From the NCBI RefSeq assembly GCF_043944905.1, contig NZ_JBIMSN010000059.1, positions 1-64,000 on the forward strand: 64,000 bases of DNA. Reading direction: 5' to 3'. This DNA comes from Antrihabitans spumae (GTDB taxonomy: Bacteria > Actinomycetota > Actinomycetes > Mycobacteriales > Mycobacteriaceae). Positions 42,538 to 52,322 of this stretch are shown here, piece by piece. Position numbers and translations under genes: made by a program. Under the pieces are notes generated by a model. The model made no database searches, was not told the origin of the DNA, and saw only the letters and a list, made by a program, of their open reading frames with translations. Every line of letters starts with the position of its first letter. Within the stretch, counting starts at the first letter, position 1.

Positions 42538-43518
42538 CTATGCCACGAGCGGCGCCAACGTCTTACCAGCGAGTTCGACGATGCCCGGCTCGTGACCGTT
42601 GGTGACGAGGTTGATGACAAGTCCGTCGATACCTTGGCGCAATACTCGGTCCTGCAGTTGTTCGGCGACGTCGTCCGGATCGCCGACGAACTGACGATCG
42701 GTCAGTTCCGCACGCTTCTCCGCGGACAGCGTGTCGATGTCGACACCACGCGCACGAAGGAATTCGCGCTGCAGTTCCCGCGCGCGATCGCCACTTTCGT
42801 CGATCATGACAAACGCAAGGAAGCTCGTCTCCAGCGTCGACCGCTCGCGGCCTGCCTCGTCGCACCGTTGCATCAACGCGTCCATCTTCCGCGGCAACTC
42901 GGAAGCGTTGCAGATGATGTTGAGATGATCGGCGAACCGGGCGGCGAGCCCGAACGTCTTCTTCTCACCGCCACCGCCGAGCAGTACCGGGATGTCGTTG
43001 CGGATGCGGGGCTCGTTGATCGCCGATTCGACGTGGTACCACTTGCCGTCGAACGTCGGCCTCTCGCCGTGCAGCATCGGAACGATGATCTGCAGCGCTT
43101 CGTCGAGTTTCTCGAAGCGCTCGGTGAAAGTGCCGAACTCGTAACCGAATTGGCGGTGCTCGAGCTCGAACCACCCTGCGCCGATACCGAGCACGGCACG
43201 ACCACCGCTGACGACGTCGAGTGTCGATACCGTTTTGGCCAGCATCGGCGGATTTCGATAGGTGTTGCCGGTGACGAGGGTCGACAGCTGGATCGACTGT
43301 GTCGCCGTGGCGAGCGCACCGAGCGCCGTGTACGCCTCGAGCATCGGCTCGTCGGGCTCGCCGATACCGGGGAGTTGATAGAAGTGGTCCATGACGAACG
43401 CGGTGTCGAATCCGGCGGACTCGGCTTCGCGCGCTTGGGCAATCACAGTCGGGAACAGGTCGGCGACTGAATTCGAGTAACTGAAGTTCGGCATCTGATA
43501 GCCGAGTCGAATGCTCAC
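42538..43518 (-). CDS. LLM-class (probably F420-dependent) oxidoreductase
   Basis: A 326-residue luciferase-like monooxygenase TIM barrel. Markers are LGYQMPNFSY at the N-terminus, AESAGFDTAFVMDHF, TGNTYRNPPMLAKTVSTLDVVSGGRAVLGIGAGWF and PVLLGGGGEKKTF. Such proteins in actinobacteria mostly use coenzyme F420, some FMN. The substrate is unknown. The GTG start at 43518 gives the family N-terminus; the longer frame to 43851 lies antisense inside the CPBP gene. Confidence 0.86.
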   Translation of the reverse strand: MSIRLGYQMPNFSYSNSVADLFPTVIAQAREAESAGFDTAFVMDHFYQLPGIGEPDEPMLEAYTALGALATATQSIQLSTLVTGNTYRNPPMLAKTVSTLDVVSGGRAVLGIGAGWFELEHRQFGYEFGTFTERFEKLDEALQIIVPMLHGERPTFDGKWYHVESAINEPRIRNDIPVLLGGGGEKKTFGLAARFADHLNIICNASELPRKMDALMQRCDEAGRERSTLETSFLAFVMIDESGDRARELQREFLRARGVDIDTLSAEKRAELTDRQFVGDPDDVAEQLQDRVLRQGIDGLVINLVTNGHEPGIVELAGKTLAPLVA

Positions 43519-43547
43519 GTAAAACGACAGTACGCCGAGCGACCTAG

Positions 43548-44246
43548 CTACGCAGGAAGGAACAGCACCGATATCGCCGGTAGCAGATTGTTCATCGAAT
43601 GTGCGGTCCACGACGCGAACACGCTGCCGGTCCGCAGCCGTGCCATCCCGATGGCGACGCCGCCCCACAGCAGCACGATGTAGCGCCACCACTCGCCGTG
43701 CCAGGCGGCGAACAGCGCGGCGGTGATCGCGAGCGTGACCCACGGACTTCCGAGCACGCGCGTCCACCCGGCGGACATCGATCGTTTTTCGAGCGCTCCC
43801 CACAGCATGCCGCGGAACATCAGCTCCTCCCCCAGCGGTGCGAGGAGCCAAACCCAGAGTGCAACAGCGACTTTCCAGCCACTGGGCAGCCCGATCTCGG
43901 TGAGTGGCGACTCCTCGGTCGTCCCTGAGAGGGCAAGCAGAACGACGACGATGGCCAGGCCGCCAAGCACCGACGCGGCGCCCCAGACGAGACCGGCGCG
44001 CAGTTGCGCGCCCGCCTCCCGCAGGGTCGTCGGCAATCCGAAATCGGTGACAGGGCCGTTGCCGCGGAACACGGTGATCGCGACCGCAAGCAGTGCAGCA
44101 ACCATCGTCGGCACGGTGAGTGCGACGAAGAACGTCGCGGCTGTCTGTTCGTCGATCAGCATGGCTGCGACGACGAAACCTACCGCGTTGACTGCGAGCA
44201 CAAGCGCCGCCGCGGGCAGACCCCAGCGCCGGGCCGGTGAACTCAC
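43548..44246 (-). CDS. CPBP-family intramembrane metalloprotease
   Basis: A 232-residue membrane protein with about six to seven helices. It has the CPBP (Abi) motifs EELMFRG near residue 137, AALFAAWHG near 182 and the HSMNN motif near the C-terminus. CPBP proteins are glutamate/histidine intramembrane proteases, like Rce1, or bacteriocin self-immunity proteins. The start overlaps the amidohydrolase stop by four bases, placing it in the ffh-amidohydrolase-CPBP transcription unit. Confidence 0.87.
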   Translation of the reverse strand: MSSPARRWGLPAAALVLAVNAVGFVVAAMLIDEQTAATFFVALTVPTMVAALLAVAITVFRGNGPVTDFGLPTTLREAGAQLRAGLVWGAASVLGGLAIVVVLLALSGTTEESPLTEIGLPSGWKVAVALWVWLLAPLGEELMFRGMLWGALEKRSMSAGWTRVLGSPWVTLAITAALFAAWHGEWWRYIVLLWGGVAIGMARLRTGSVFASWTAHSMNNLLPAISVLFLPA

Positions 44247-45340
44247 CCGACCGAGCCGCGCACAGTCACGAGCCGACCGCGCAGGATCACCGCATCGGGA
44301 GCAGAAAGCACATCGGGACCCGTTCTCGGATCATGTTCGTAGACAAGCAGATCGGCAGGAGCACCCGCCTCGATGCCCTGACGCCCGAGCCAGGTTCGCG
44401 CATCCCAGCAGGCAGCACCGAGCGCGTCGGTCGGCGACAACCCGACCTTGACGAGTGCTGCGACCTCGTCGGCGATCCGTCCGTGCACGATCGAGCCACC
44501 TGCATCGGTGCCCGCATAGATCGGTACCCCGGCATCGTGTGCGCGGCCGACCGTGTCGGCGACCTTGGCGTGCAGATCACGCATGTGCCGTGCGTACACC
44601 GGATATTTGGAGGCGGAATCGGCAATGGCCGGGAACGTCTCGATGTTGATGAGCGTCGGCACGAGTGCGACGCCACCGTCGACCATCATCTCGATGGTCT
44701 CGTCGGTGAGTCCGGTGCCGTGTTCGATGCAGTCGATTCCGGCTGCGATCAACCCGGGCAGGGCGTCCTCGCCGAACACGTGCGCGGTCACCCGAGCGCC
44801 GTGCCGGTGCGCCGCGGCAATCGAGTCACGCAGGATGTCGTCGTCCCACAGCGGACGCAGATCGCCGACCGAGCGATCGATCCAATCGCCGACCAGCTTC
44901 ACCCAGCCGTCGCCCAACATCGCCTGTTGCGCAACAGCTTCCGGCAGCTGAGCGGGGTCTTCGAGATCCACCGCGAGGCCGGGGATGTACCGCTTGGGCG
45001 TCGCGATGTGACGGCCTGCCCTGATGATCTTCGGCAGGTCTTCCAGGTCGTCTATGAAGCGGGTGTCGATGGGCGAGCCTGCGTCACGCAGCAGCAGCGC
45101 TCCGACATCGCGTTCTGTCTCGGCCTGCGCGATCGCACCGGCAGTGTCCTCGTGCCCGCCGTTGTACTTGATGCCGACGTGACAGTGCGCGTCCACGAGG
45201 CCGGGCAATATCCAGCCCGAGTTCGTCACCGTGTGCGCGTCGGCGACCGGCTCGAACGAGACGACACCGTCGTGAATCCACAACTCGACCGGTTGTTCGT
45301 CGGGTAGCCCGGTCCCGCGCAGATGGAGCGCGCCGTCCAT
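44243..45340 (-). CDS. Metal-dependent amidohydrolase (Rv2915c-like)
   Basis: A 365-residue amidohydrolase. LVDAHCHVG (HxH metal ligands) opens the barrel, VKLVGDW holds the bridging Lys, HVFGE and EHGTGL supply the later histidines, and YAGTDAGGS carries the catalytic Asp. The N-terminal strands and the C-terminal GAPADLLVYEHDP complete the composite sandwich. The substrate is unknown. It lies 2 bp after ffh, as Rv2915c does in M. tuberculosis. Confidence 0.9.
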   Translation of the reverse strand: MDGALHLRGTGLPDEQPVELWIHDGVVSFEPVADAHTVTNSGWILPGLVDAHCHVGIKYNGGHEDTAGAIAQAETERDVGALLLRDAGSPIDTRFIDDLEDLPKIIRAGRHIATPKRYIPGLAVDLEDPAQLPEAVAQQAMLGDGWVKLVGDWIDRSVGDLRPLWDDDILRDSIAAAHRHGARVTAHVFGEDALPGLIAAGIDCIEHGTGLTDETIEMMVDGGVALVPTLINIETFPAIADSASKYPVYARHMRDLHAKVADTVGRAHDAGVPIYAGTDAGGSIVHGRIADEVAALVKVGLSPTDALGAACWDARTWLGRQGIEAGAPADLLVYEHDPRTGPDVLSAPDAVILRGRLVTVRGSVG

Positions 45341-45342
45341 CG

Positions 45343-46902
45343 CTACTTCTTGGGCAGCTTGAACTGTGAGAGGTCGAAGCCTTCCAGGCCCGGCGGCAAT
45401 TGATCGAGGCCCTTCGGCATGCCACTCAGATCAGGCATACCGGCAGGCAATCCACCTGGCATGCCGGGCATCCCACCCCGCACCTTCGGCGGAGTCGGGC
45501 CACGACCCTTGCCCTTCTTACCCTTCTTGCCGCGTTGTGACTGCCCGCGGCGCGCACCGGGTAGCCCCATCTGTCGGCCCATCGACGCCATCATCTTGCG
45601 CGCTTCGAAGAAGCGATCCACAAGCTGGTTGACCTCGGACACCTTCACACCGGAACCGTTCGCGATCCGGAGTCGTCGCGACGCGTTGATGATCTTCGGA
45701 TTGTCGCGCTCGGCCTTCGTCATGCCGCGGATGATCGCCTGTACGCGGTCGAGCTGCTTGTCGTCGACCTGCGACAACGCCTCTTTCATCTGACCTGCGC
45801 CAGGCATCATGGCGAGCAGATTGCCGATCGGACCCATCTTGCGGATCGCCATCATCTGGTCGAGGAAGTCCTCGAGCGTCAGCTGGCCCGAACTGATCTT
45901 CTCGGCAGCATCGATCGCCTGCTGCTCGTCGTAGACCGACTCGGCCTGCTCGATCAGCGTCAGCACATCGCCCATGCCGAGGATCCGGCTGGCCATCCGG
46001 TCGGGGTGGAAGACGTCGAAGTCTTCGAGCTTCTCGCCGGTGGACGCGAACATGATCGGCTGACCGGTCACCTCGCGCACGCTCAGCGCAGCACCACCGC
46101 GGGCGTCACCGTCGAGCTTGGTGAGCACGACACCCGTGAATCCGACGCCGTCGCGGAAGGCCTCGGCCGTGCTGACAGCGTCCTGACCGATCATCGCGTC
46201 GAGTACGAACAACGTCTCGTCGGGCTGCACAGCGTCGCGAATGCCGATGGCCTGGTTCATCAATTCGGCATCGATACCGAGACGACCGGCGGTATCGACG
46301 ATGACGACGTCGTACTGCTTGTTTCGCGCCTCGGCGATGCCTGCCTTCGCAACCTCGACAGGATCGGCCGCCGTGATGCCGAGCGCGTTGTCGCCGCCGC
46401 CGATCGACGTGCCCGGATGCGGTGCGAACACAGCCGCGCCGGCACGTTCACCGACGATCTGCAGCTGGCTTACCGCGCCGGGGCGCTGCAGGTCGCACGC
46501 GACGAGGAGCGGCGTGTGACCCTGATCCTTGAGCCACTTGGCCAGCTTGCCCGCGAGGGTCGTCTTACCCGAACCCTGCAGACCTGCAAGCATCACGACC
46601 GTTGGAGGCGTCTTCGCGAAGGTCAGCCGCCTGGTCTCGCCACCGAGGATCCCGACGAGCTCCTCGTTGACGATCTTGACGACCTGCTGCGCCGGGTTGA
46701 GCGCACCGGACACCTCGTGGCCCTTTGCGCGCTCTTTGATCTTGGCGATGAAGCTGCGCACGACGGGCAGCGCGACGTCGGCATCGAGCAGAGCAAGCCT
46801 GATCTCACGACACGTCGCATCGATGTCGGCTGGGGAAAGGCGGCCTTTGCCGCGCAGGTCCTTCAGCGCACCGGTCAACCGGTCGGAAAGGGATTCGAAC
46901 AC
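45343..46902 (-). CDS. ffh: Signal recognition particle GTPase Ffh
   Basis: A 519-residue SRP protein that binds signal peptides at the ribosome and delivers them to FtsY. The NG domain has GLQGSGKTTLAGKLAKWL, DLQRPGAVSQLQI, DTAGRLGIDAELM and TKLDGDARGGAALS. The methionine-rich M domain (about 310-450) follows. The C-terminus has a Gly/Lys/Met/Pro-rich tail longer than in E. coli. FtsY is encoded 9 kb to the right. Confidence 0.96.
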   Translation of the reverse strand: MFESLSDRLTGALKDLRGKGRLSPADIDATCREIRLALLDADVALPVVRSFIAKIKERAKGHEVSGALNPAQQVVKIVNEELVGILGGETRRLTFAKTPPTVVMLAGLQGSGKTTLAGKLAKWLKDQGHTPLLVACDLQRPGAVSQLQIVGERAGAAVFAPHPGTSIGGGDNALGITAADPVEVAKAGIAEARNKQYDVVIVDTAGRLGIDAELMNQAIGIRDAVQPDETLFVLDAMIGQDAVSTAEAFRDGVGFTGVVLTKLDGDARGGAALSVREVTGQPIMFASTGEKLEDFDVFHPDRMASRILGMGDVLTLIEQAESVYDEQQAIDAAEKISSGQLTLEDFLDQMMAIRKMGPIGNLLAMMPGAGQMKEALSQVDDKQLDRVQAIIRGMTKAERDNPKIINASRRLRIANGSGVKVSEVNQLVDRFFEARKMMASMGRQMGLPGARRGQSQRGKKGKKGKGRGPTPPKVRGGMPGMPGGLPAGMPDLSGMPKGLDQLPPGLEGFDLSQFKLPKK

Positions 46903-46986
46903 CGATCGCGCTCCTGATCATGGGCTATGGGTACACGTCGGAGACCAGCCTAGTGCGTGAGGACTACACCGACGACCGTCGCCGCC

Positions 46987-49524
46987 TCAGGTGGTCTGTT
47001 CTTCTACGGGCTTGGGCGGCCGGATCATGGGAACAACCCCCAGGATGCCCGCTTCGATCCGTTCGCGATTCGCAGAGCTGTCCCCGTCTCTGAGTGCGAG
47101 ACAGAACGAGTCGACGACAACCGAACCCAGCGTCGACACCTTTGCCCAGCGAACGTCGGCGCCCTCGAGCTCGAGTACCCGAGCCAAACGGCACAGCAGC
47201 CCCACGCGGTCCTCGGCACGCAGCTCGACGATGACCTCCCCGTCCTCCGTTGCGTCGAACCAGATGATCTTCGGCGGCGCCTGCGCGAACGCTGTCGTCG
47301 GCACCCCTTCGTCGCCGACGCGTACCGGAGCGGCCGCAATGGCGTCCTTCTCCTTCTTGTCCAGCAGCGCGATCAGATCGAGGTCGCCCGCAATCGCCCT
47401 GATCAGTTCCTGCCTGATCAGACCCGCGGCAGGCGGTGTGCCGAACTTCGGTGACACGACGAAGGTGTTGATCGCCGACCCGGCGTGACTGCCGACCGAG
47501 GCCGACAGGACACGCAGCGAATTCATCGCGAGAACACCCGCGGCATCCGAAAGCAGACCGGGCTCGTCGGGTGCGATGACGGTGACGATGTAGGTGTGCT
47601 GGCCGCCCTCGGGTTGCAGTTCGACGAACACGCCACCGTTCGCGGCGCGAGCGATGTGGTCCGGATCGATGGGATCGGGCTGTGGCAACGGCTCACCTGC
47701 CATGACCAGCCTGCACCGGCGGACCAGTTCGCCGATCAAGGACGACTTCCAGTCCCCCCACACGCCGGGTCCTGTTGCGAGAGAATCGGCTTCGGCGAGA
47801 GCGTGCAGGAGTTCCAACAGCATGGTGTCGCCGTCGAGCGCGTCGACGACGGTCTGCACGGTCAGCGGATCTTCCAGATCGCGACGGGTCGCGGTTTCCG
47901 GCAGCAGCAGGTGGTACCGGACGATCGAACTCAGCAGCGCGACGTCGGATGGCCACAGCCCCAAGCGGTTTCCGATCTGAACCGCGAGGTCGGCACCGAC
48001 GACACTGTGGTCGCCGCCGCGCCCCTTGCCGATGTCGTGTAGTAGCGCGGCAAGGACGAGAATGTCCGGTCGCGCCACCCTGGTCGTGAAACCGCTTGCG
48101 TAGGCAACGGTTTCGACGAGGTGACGGTCGACCGTCCAGGTATGAACGGCATCTCGGGGTGGTAGATCGCGAATTGCGCCCCACTCGGGAAGGAGTCGAC
48201 CCCACAGCCCGGTGCGGTCGAGTGCCTCGATCACGGCGGCCGCGCTCTTGCCTGTGTCGAGCAGCACGAGCAGATCGTTGAGCGCTTCCTTCGGCCACGG
48301 TTCACGCAACTCGGGTGCGCCTTCGGACAGGCGGTTCAATGTCGTTGCCGACATGGGCATCTCGGTCTGCGCCGACGCCGCTGCCACCCGAAGAATCAGC
48401 CCGGGATCCTTCTTCGGCCTGGCATCGCGTGCGAGCACAACCTCACCACCGTGCTCGACCACTCCCTCATCGAGTGGTCGGCGCACAGGTACGCGCCGAA
48501 GGCGAGAGAACCCGCGTCGCGGTATGGCGGCGGCGGCAGTACGCAGACCGACATCGACCGAATAGCTGACGGTCCGAGCCGAATCACTCAGCGTGCGAGC
48601 AAGATCGAACCGGTCGCCGATCCGTAGCGCCGCACCGATCTCGTCGGCGTCCTGTGCTCGCAGTTGGTCGCGGGCACGTCCTGCGACGCGATGCAGTTCG
48701 GTGCGGACGTCCAACAGTCGTCGATGCGATTGTTCGAGGCCGCCTCCCGGCGCCTCCGGCCCGAGACCGGGCATCGCGTCGGTCAGTTGCGCGATCGCGA
48801 GAGCATCGAGCAACTGCACGTCCCGAAGACCACCGCGACCGTTCTTGAGATCGGGTTCGGCGCGATGTGCGATCTCGCCGCTACGCGACCAACGCGATTG
48901 GGTCTGCGCAACCAATTCGTCGAAGCGCGTGCGGATACCGGTACGCCATTCCCGTCGTACACCGCCGATCAGCAGATTGGAGAGATCCTCGTCGCCGACG
49001 ATGTGCCGAGCTTCGAGCATACCGAGCGCTGCCGTCAGATCCGAACCCGCAACCTGCAGCGCCTGCGGCACCGTCCGCACACTGTGGTCCAGTTTGATGT
49101 GCGCGTCCCACAGCGGATACCACAGCTGATCCGCGACTTCGGAGACCCGCTTCGGATCGACATCGTCGTGCAGCAGAATCAGATCGAGGTCGGAATACGG
49201 CAACATCTCACGACGAGCCAACCCACCGACCGCGACAACCGCGAAGCCGGTGTCGGACCTGATGCCGAGTTCGGCTGCCTTTGTCGTCAGCCAGAATTCG
49301 TGCAGATCGACGAGTGCTTGACGCAGGGCGTGAGCATCGAGCCGCCGATTGCGAGTACCGCCTCCGTCGAGCAATTGCTTTCTGGCGCGGACCAGATCGG
49401 CGGCAGCTTCGGGTCCCTGCTTCGCACCTCCCGCCGACCCGCTAGATGCGAGCGGCCCCGCGCCCGCCGGTTTCCCGGCAGGAACGGGGCCGCTGTTCCG
49501 CGACCCTTGTGGGTCAGAGCGCAT
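46987..49524 (-). CDS. glnD: Bifunctional uridylyltransferase/uridylyl-removing enzyme GlnD
   Basis: An 845-residue nitrogen sensor that modifies or demodifies P-II according to glutamine. Domains in order: nucleotidyltransferase (AVGGLARREMLPYSDLDLILLHDD), GlnE-like helical linker, HD phosphohydrolase (AALLHDIGKGRGGDHS) and two C-terminal ACT domains (TYIVTVIAPDEPGLLS; EVIVELRAEDRVGLLCRLARVLE). In mycobacteriales the enzyme adenylylates or uridylylates GlnB. ATG 49524 overlaps the glnB stop by 11 bp. Confidence 0.95.
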   Translation of the reverse strand: MRSDPQGSRNSGPVPAGKPAGAGPLASSGSAGGAKQGPEAAADLVRARKQLLDGGGTRNRRLDAHALRQALVDLHEFWLTTKAAELGIRSDTGFAVVAVGGLARREMLPYSDLDLILLHDDVDPKRVSEVADQLWYPLWDAHIKLDHSVRTVPQALQVAGSDLTAALGMLEARHIVGDEDLSNLLIGGVRREWRTGIRTRFDELVAQTQSRWSRSGEIAHRAEPDLKNGRGGLRDVQLLDALAIAQLTDAMPGLGPEAPGGGLEQSHRRLLDVRTELHRVAGRARDQLRAQDADEIGAALRIGDRFDLARTLSDSARTVSYSVDVGLRTAAAAIPRRGFSRLRRVPVRRPLDEGVVEHGGEVVLARDARPKKDPGLILRVAAASAQTEMPMSATTLNRLSEGAPELREPWPKEALNDLLVLLDTGKSAAAVIEALDRTGLWGRLLPEWGAIRDLPPRDAVHTWTVDRHLVETVAYASGFTTRVARPDILVLAALLHDIGKGRGGDHSVVGADLAVQIGNRLGLWPSDVALLSSIVRYHLLLPETATRRDLEDPLTVQTVVDALDGDTMLLELLHALAEADSLATGPGVWGDWKSSLIGELVRRCRLVMAGEPLPQPDPIDPDHIARAANGGVFVELQPEGGQHTYIVTVIAPDEPGLLSDAAGVLAMNSLRVLSASVGSHAGSAINTFVVSPKFGTPPAAGLIRQELIRAIAGDLDLIALLDKKEKDAIAAAPVRVGDEGVPTTAFAQAPPKIIWFDATEDGEVIVELRAEDRVGLLCRLARVLELEGADVRWAKVSTLGSVVVDSFCLALRDGDSSANRERIEAGILGVVPMIRPPKPVEEQTT

Positions 49525-49852
49525 CCGCGCCACGTTCACCGGTACGAACTCGAATGATCGCTTCGACCGGGGTGACCCAGACCTTGCCGTCACCGATCTT
49601 GCCGGTGCGGGATGCCTCGACGATCACCTCGACGACCTTGTCCACGGCGGCGTCGTCGACGACGACCTCCACCCGGACCTTGGGAACGAAGTCCACCGAG
49701 TATTCCGCACCGCGGTAAACCTCGGTGTGACCCTTCTGGCGTCCGTAGCCCTGTACTTCGCTCACGGTCATGCCGAGCACGCCCGCCTGCTCGAGTCCGG
49801 TCTTGACGTCTTCGAGCGTGAACGGTTTGACAATTGCAGTGATCAGCTTCAT
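49514..49852 (-). CDS. glnB: Nitrogen regulatory P-II protein
   Basis: A 112-residue P-II protein with the T-loop GHTEVYRGAEYSVDF, where Tyr51 is the usual modification site. The B-loop is VEASRTGKIGDGKVWV and the C-loop is RTGERG. It binds ATP/ADP and 2-oxoglutarate and controls the Amt channel and regulators. It starts 6 bp after amt and is followed by glnD, the actinobacterial nitrogen operon. Confidence 0.96.
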   Translation of the reverse strand: MKLITAIVKPFTLEDVKTGLEQAGVLGMTVSEVQGYGRQKGHTEVYRGAEYSVDFVPKVRVEVVVDDAAVDKVVEVIVEASRTGKIGDGKVWVTPVEAIIRVRTGERGADAL

Positions 49853-49858
49853 TTTCGC

Positions 49859-51217
49859 TCATACCTCCTTGCGGGTCGCGTGGCCAATTGCAGAGCTTCC
49901 ACCCATTGCAGCGAAATCGTATGCCGTCTCTGCGTGGTCGGATTCATCCAGGCCCACCGCTTCGTCCTCTTCGCTTGCGCGCAGGCCGATCGTGAACTTG
50001 ATGATGTAAGCGATGATTGCAGTCGCAACGAGCGAGTAGGCAAGAACGGCGCCCGCGCCAACAGCCTGCAGCTTGAGCTGCTCGATTCCGCCACCGTAGA
50101 ACAGACCCTTGATTCCGGCGTAGGACTCAGGGGCGGCAACCAGGCCGACCATCAAGGTGCCGACGATGCCGCCGACGAGGTGGACACCGACGACGTCGAG
50201 CGAATCGTCGAAGCCGAACTTGTACTTGAGTCCGACGGCGAGTGCACACAGGACACCTGCGGTTGCACCGATTGCGATAGCACCGAGAGCATTGACCGAG
50301 GAGCACGACGGCGTGATGGCGACGAGGCCTGCAACGACACCCGAGGCTGCACCGAGCGACGTCGGCTTGCCGTCACGGATCTTCTCAACGACCAACCAGG
50401 CGATCATGGCGGTTGCGGTGGCAATCGTCGTGGTCAGGAAGGTGTTGCCCGCTGCGGCAGTCGAGCCGACAGCCGAACCAGCGTTGAAGCCGTACCAGCC
50501 GAACCACAGCAGACCGGCACCGAGCATGACGAACGGCAGGTTGTGCGGCCGGAACGGCGTACGCGGCCAGCCTGCCCGCTTGCCGAGCACAAGGGCGAGC
50601 ACAAGACCCGCTGCACCAGCGTTGATGTGGACCGCTGTACCACCTGCGAAGTCGATAGCCTTCAGTTTGTTCGCGATCCAGCCGCCGTTTTCACCGGTGT
50701 AGCCGTTGAAGGCGAACACCCAGTGCGCGACCGGGAAGTAGACGAAGGTTGCCCAGACGCCTGCAAACACCAGCCAAGCGCTGAACTTCATGCGGTCGGC
50801 GACTGCGCCCGAGATCAGCGCGACGGTGATGATGGCGAACATCAGCTGGAATGCGACGAACACCGAGAGTGGAATCGTGCCGAACAGCGGCACACTCGTG
50901 TCGACGTCCGGAAGCACGTTGCCCTGGTCGGTGCCACCGAATACCGACTTCAGACCGAAGTACTGGGTCGGGTCACCGAACAGATTTGCCTTGTCGTTGC
51001 CGAACGCGATCGAGAAGCCGTAGAGCACCCAGAGCACCGTCACGATGCCCATGGCACTGATGCTCATCATGATCATGTTCAGGACGCTCTTGGCGCGGAC
51101 CATGCCGCCGTAGAAGAACGCCAACCCTGGGGTCATGAGCAGCACGAGCGCGGCGCTAGCCAACATCCATGCTGTGTCGCCGGCGTCGGGCGCGCCGGTT
51201 AATGGGAATCCATCCAC
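49859..51217 (-). CDS. amt: Ammonium transporter Amt
   Basis: A 452-residue Amt channel with eleven predicted helices. It shows DTAWMLASAALVLLMTPGLAFFYGGMVR at the start, the twin-His region GGTAVHINAG, and FDDSLDVVGVHLVGG near the end. It imports ammonium when nitrogen is scarce. The GTG start has a strong GGAGGAG site 7 bp upstream. A GlnR-like operator lies 70-107 bp upstream. Confidence 0.96.
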   Translation of the reverse strand: MDGFPLTGAPDAGDTAWMLASAALVLLMTPGLAFFYGGMVRAKSVLNMIMMSISAMGIVTVLWVLYGFSIAFGNDKANLFGDPTQYFGLKSVFGGTDQGNVLPDVDTSVPLFGTIPLSVFVAFQLMFAIITVALISGAVADRMKFSAWLVFAGVWATFVYFPVAHWVFAFNGYTGENGGWIANKLKAIDFAGGTAVHINAGAAGLVLALVLGKRAGWPRTPFRPHNLPFVMLGAGLLWFGWYGFNAGSAVGSTAAAGNTFLTTTIATATAMIAWLVVEKIRDGKPTSLGAASGVVAGLVAITPSCSSVNALGAIAIGATAGVLCALAVGLKYKFGFDDSLDVVGVHLVGGIVGTLMVGLVAAPESYAGIKGLFYGGGIEQLKLQAVGAGAVLAYSLVATAIIAYIIKFTIGLRASEEDEAVGLDESDHAETAYDFAAMGGSSAIGHATRKEV

Positions 51218-51286
51218 CTTGTGTCTCCTCCTTCATAGCCCAGCCAATTCCGACTGACGACCTGGAGAGAAGAGTGCTCACTCGGT

Positions 51287-51324
51287 GTTTCAGGTATGAC
51301 GCTGGGATGTTTCACGCCCGTGAA
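51287..51324 (-). promoter_or_regulatory. GlnR-type nitrogen operator upstream of amt
   Basis: Read on the minus strand, it fits TTCAC-n6-GAAAC-n6-GCGTC-n6-GAAAC, the actinobacterial GlnR pattern of alternating GTnAC and GAAAC sites spaced by six bases. Both GAAAC sites are perfect and the GTnAC sites are degenerate. It lies 70 bp before the amt start in a 197-bp gap with no gene, where GlnR activates the amt-glnB-glnD operon in other actinobacteria. Confidence 0.72.
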
Positions 51325-51414
51325 CGCATCACGGGTCTGTGTTGCCATGAGGTTTCTTCCTGCGCAAATGCAAGCAGGTACTCCCGTGAGAATCCGTCAC
51401 CTCGACCGCGTCAG

Positions 51415-52320
51415 CTACTCGCCGGCCACCTCGGGAAACAGCCCTGCCCTAGCCAATTGGCCGGTGATCTCGTCCGGCACGACCTTTCCGAGCCAACCGA
51501 CGACGTCGAGTAACGCAGGCAGCCGCACACCGGTTTCGATCCCCATGTTGCGCAGCATGAAACACAGATCTTCGGTCGCGATGTTGCCTGTCGCGTTGGG
51601 AGCGAACGGACACCCGCCGAGCCCACCGACCGACGAATCCAAGGTCGTCGCGCCCGCCGACACAGCAGCGACGGCATTTGCGTAGCCGGTATTGCGGGTG
51701 TTGTGCAGGTGCACGCCGAGCGGAATACCGGGTGCCACCTGTGCGACACCTGCAAGCAGAACCGACACCTGGCTCGGAACGCCGCACCCGATCGTGTCGG
51801 CGAGCAGGATCTCCTCGGCCCCCGCCGCCGCGAGCTCACCGGCAAGCTCGATCACCGCATCGGCAGCCACCACACCCGAGAAAGGGCAACCGAACGCAAC
51901 CGCGATGATCGCGGTGAGGCGGATGTCGCGATCACGAATCGCGCGTGCGCTGGCTCGAAAGTCGTCGACCGTTGCGGAAACGGGTGCGTTGACGTTGCGC
52001 AGATTGAACGCGTCGGTCGCCGAGACCGCGAACCGAATCTCGTCGAGTTCGCACTCGAGTGCACGGGTCACGCCGCGACCGTTCAGTACCAGTGCTGCGA
52101 TATCGACACCGGACGGCCTGGCGATCCGATCGAGGATCTCTTCCGCACCTGCCATTCGCGGCACCCTGCGATCGTTGACGAAGCTCACCGCTTCGACCGC
52201 GGCAGGGGTCGTTCCGGTCAGGCGATCGATCAACTCGATGCGTTCGTCGACAGAGAAATGCCGGGTCTGGTTCTGCAGGCCGTCGCGCGGACCGACTTCG
52301 CACACTCGTAGTACCGACAT
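51415..52320 (-). CDS. Hydroxymethylglutaryl-CoA lyase family protein
   Basis: A 301-residue TIM-barrel enzyme of the HMG-CoA lyase/DRE family. EVGPRDGLQNQ is at the N-terminus, VHLHNTRNTG gives metal histidines, and GGLGGCPFAPNATGNIATED holds the catalytic cysteine motif. HMG-CoA lyase splits HMG-CoA to acetyl-CoA and acetoacetate in leucine catabolism; related enzymes act on citramalyl-type CoA esters. It starts 2 bp after the CaiB-like gene, so they are translationally linked. Confidence 0.88.
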   Translation of the reverse strand: MSVLRVCEVGPRDGLQNQTRHFSVDERIELIDRLTGTTPAAVEAVSFVNDRRVPRMAGAEEILDRIARPSGVDIAALVLNGRGVTRALECELDEIRFAVSATDAFNLRNVNAPVSATVDDFRASARAIRDRDIRLTAIIAVAFGCPFSGVVAADAVIELAGELAAAGAEEILLADTIGCGVPSQVSVLLAGVAQVAPGIPLGVHLHNTRNTGYANAVAAVSAGATTLDSSVGGLGGCPFAPNATGNIATEDLCFMLRNMGIETGVRLPALLDVVGWLGKVVPDEITGQLARAGLFPEVAGE

Positions 52321-52322
52321 GA

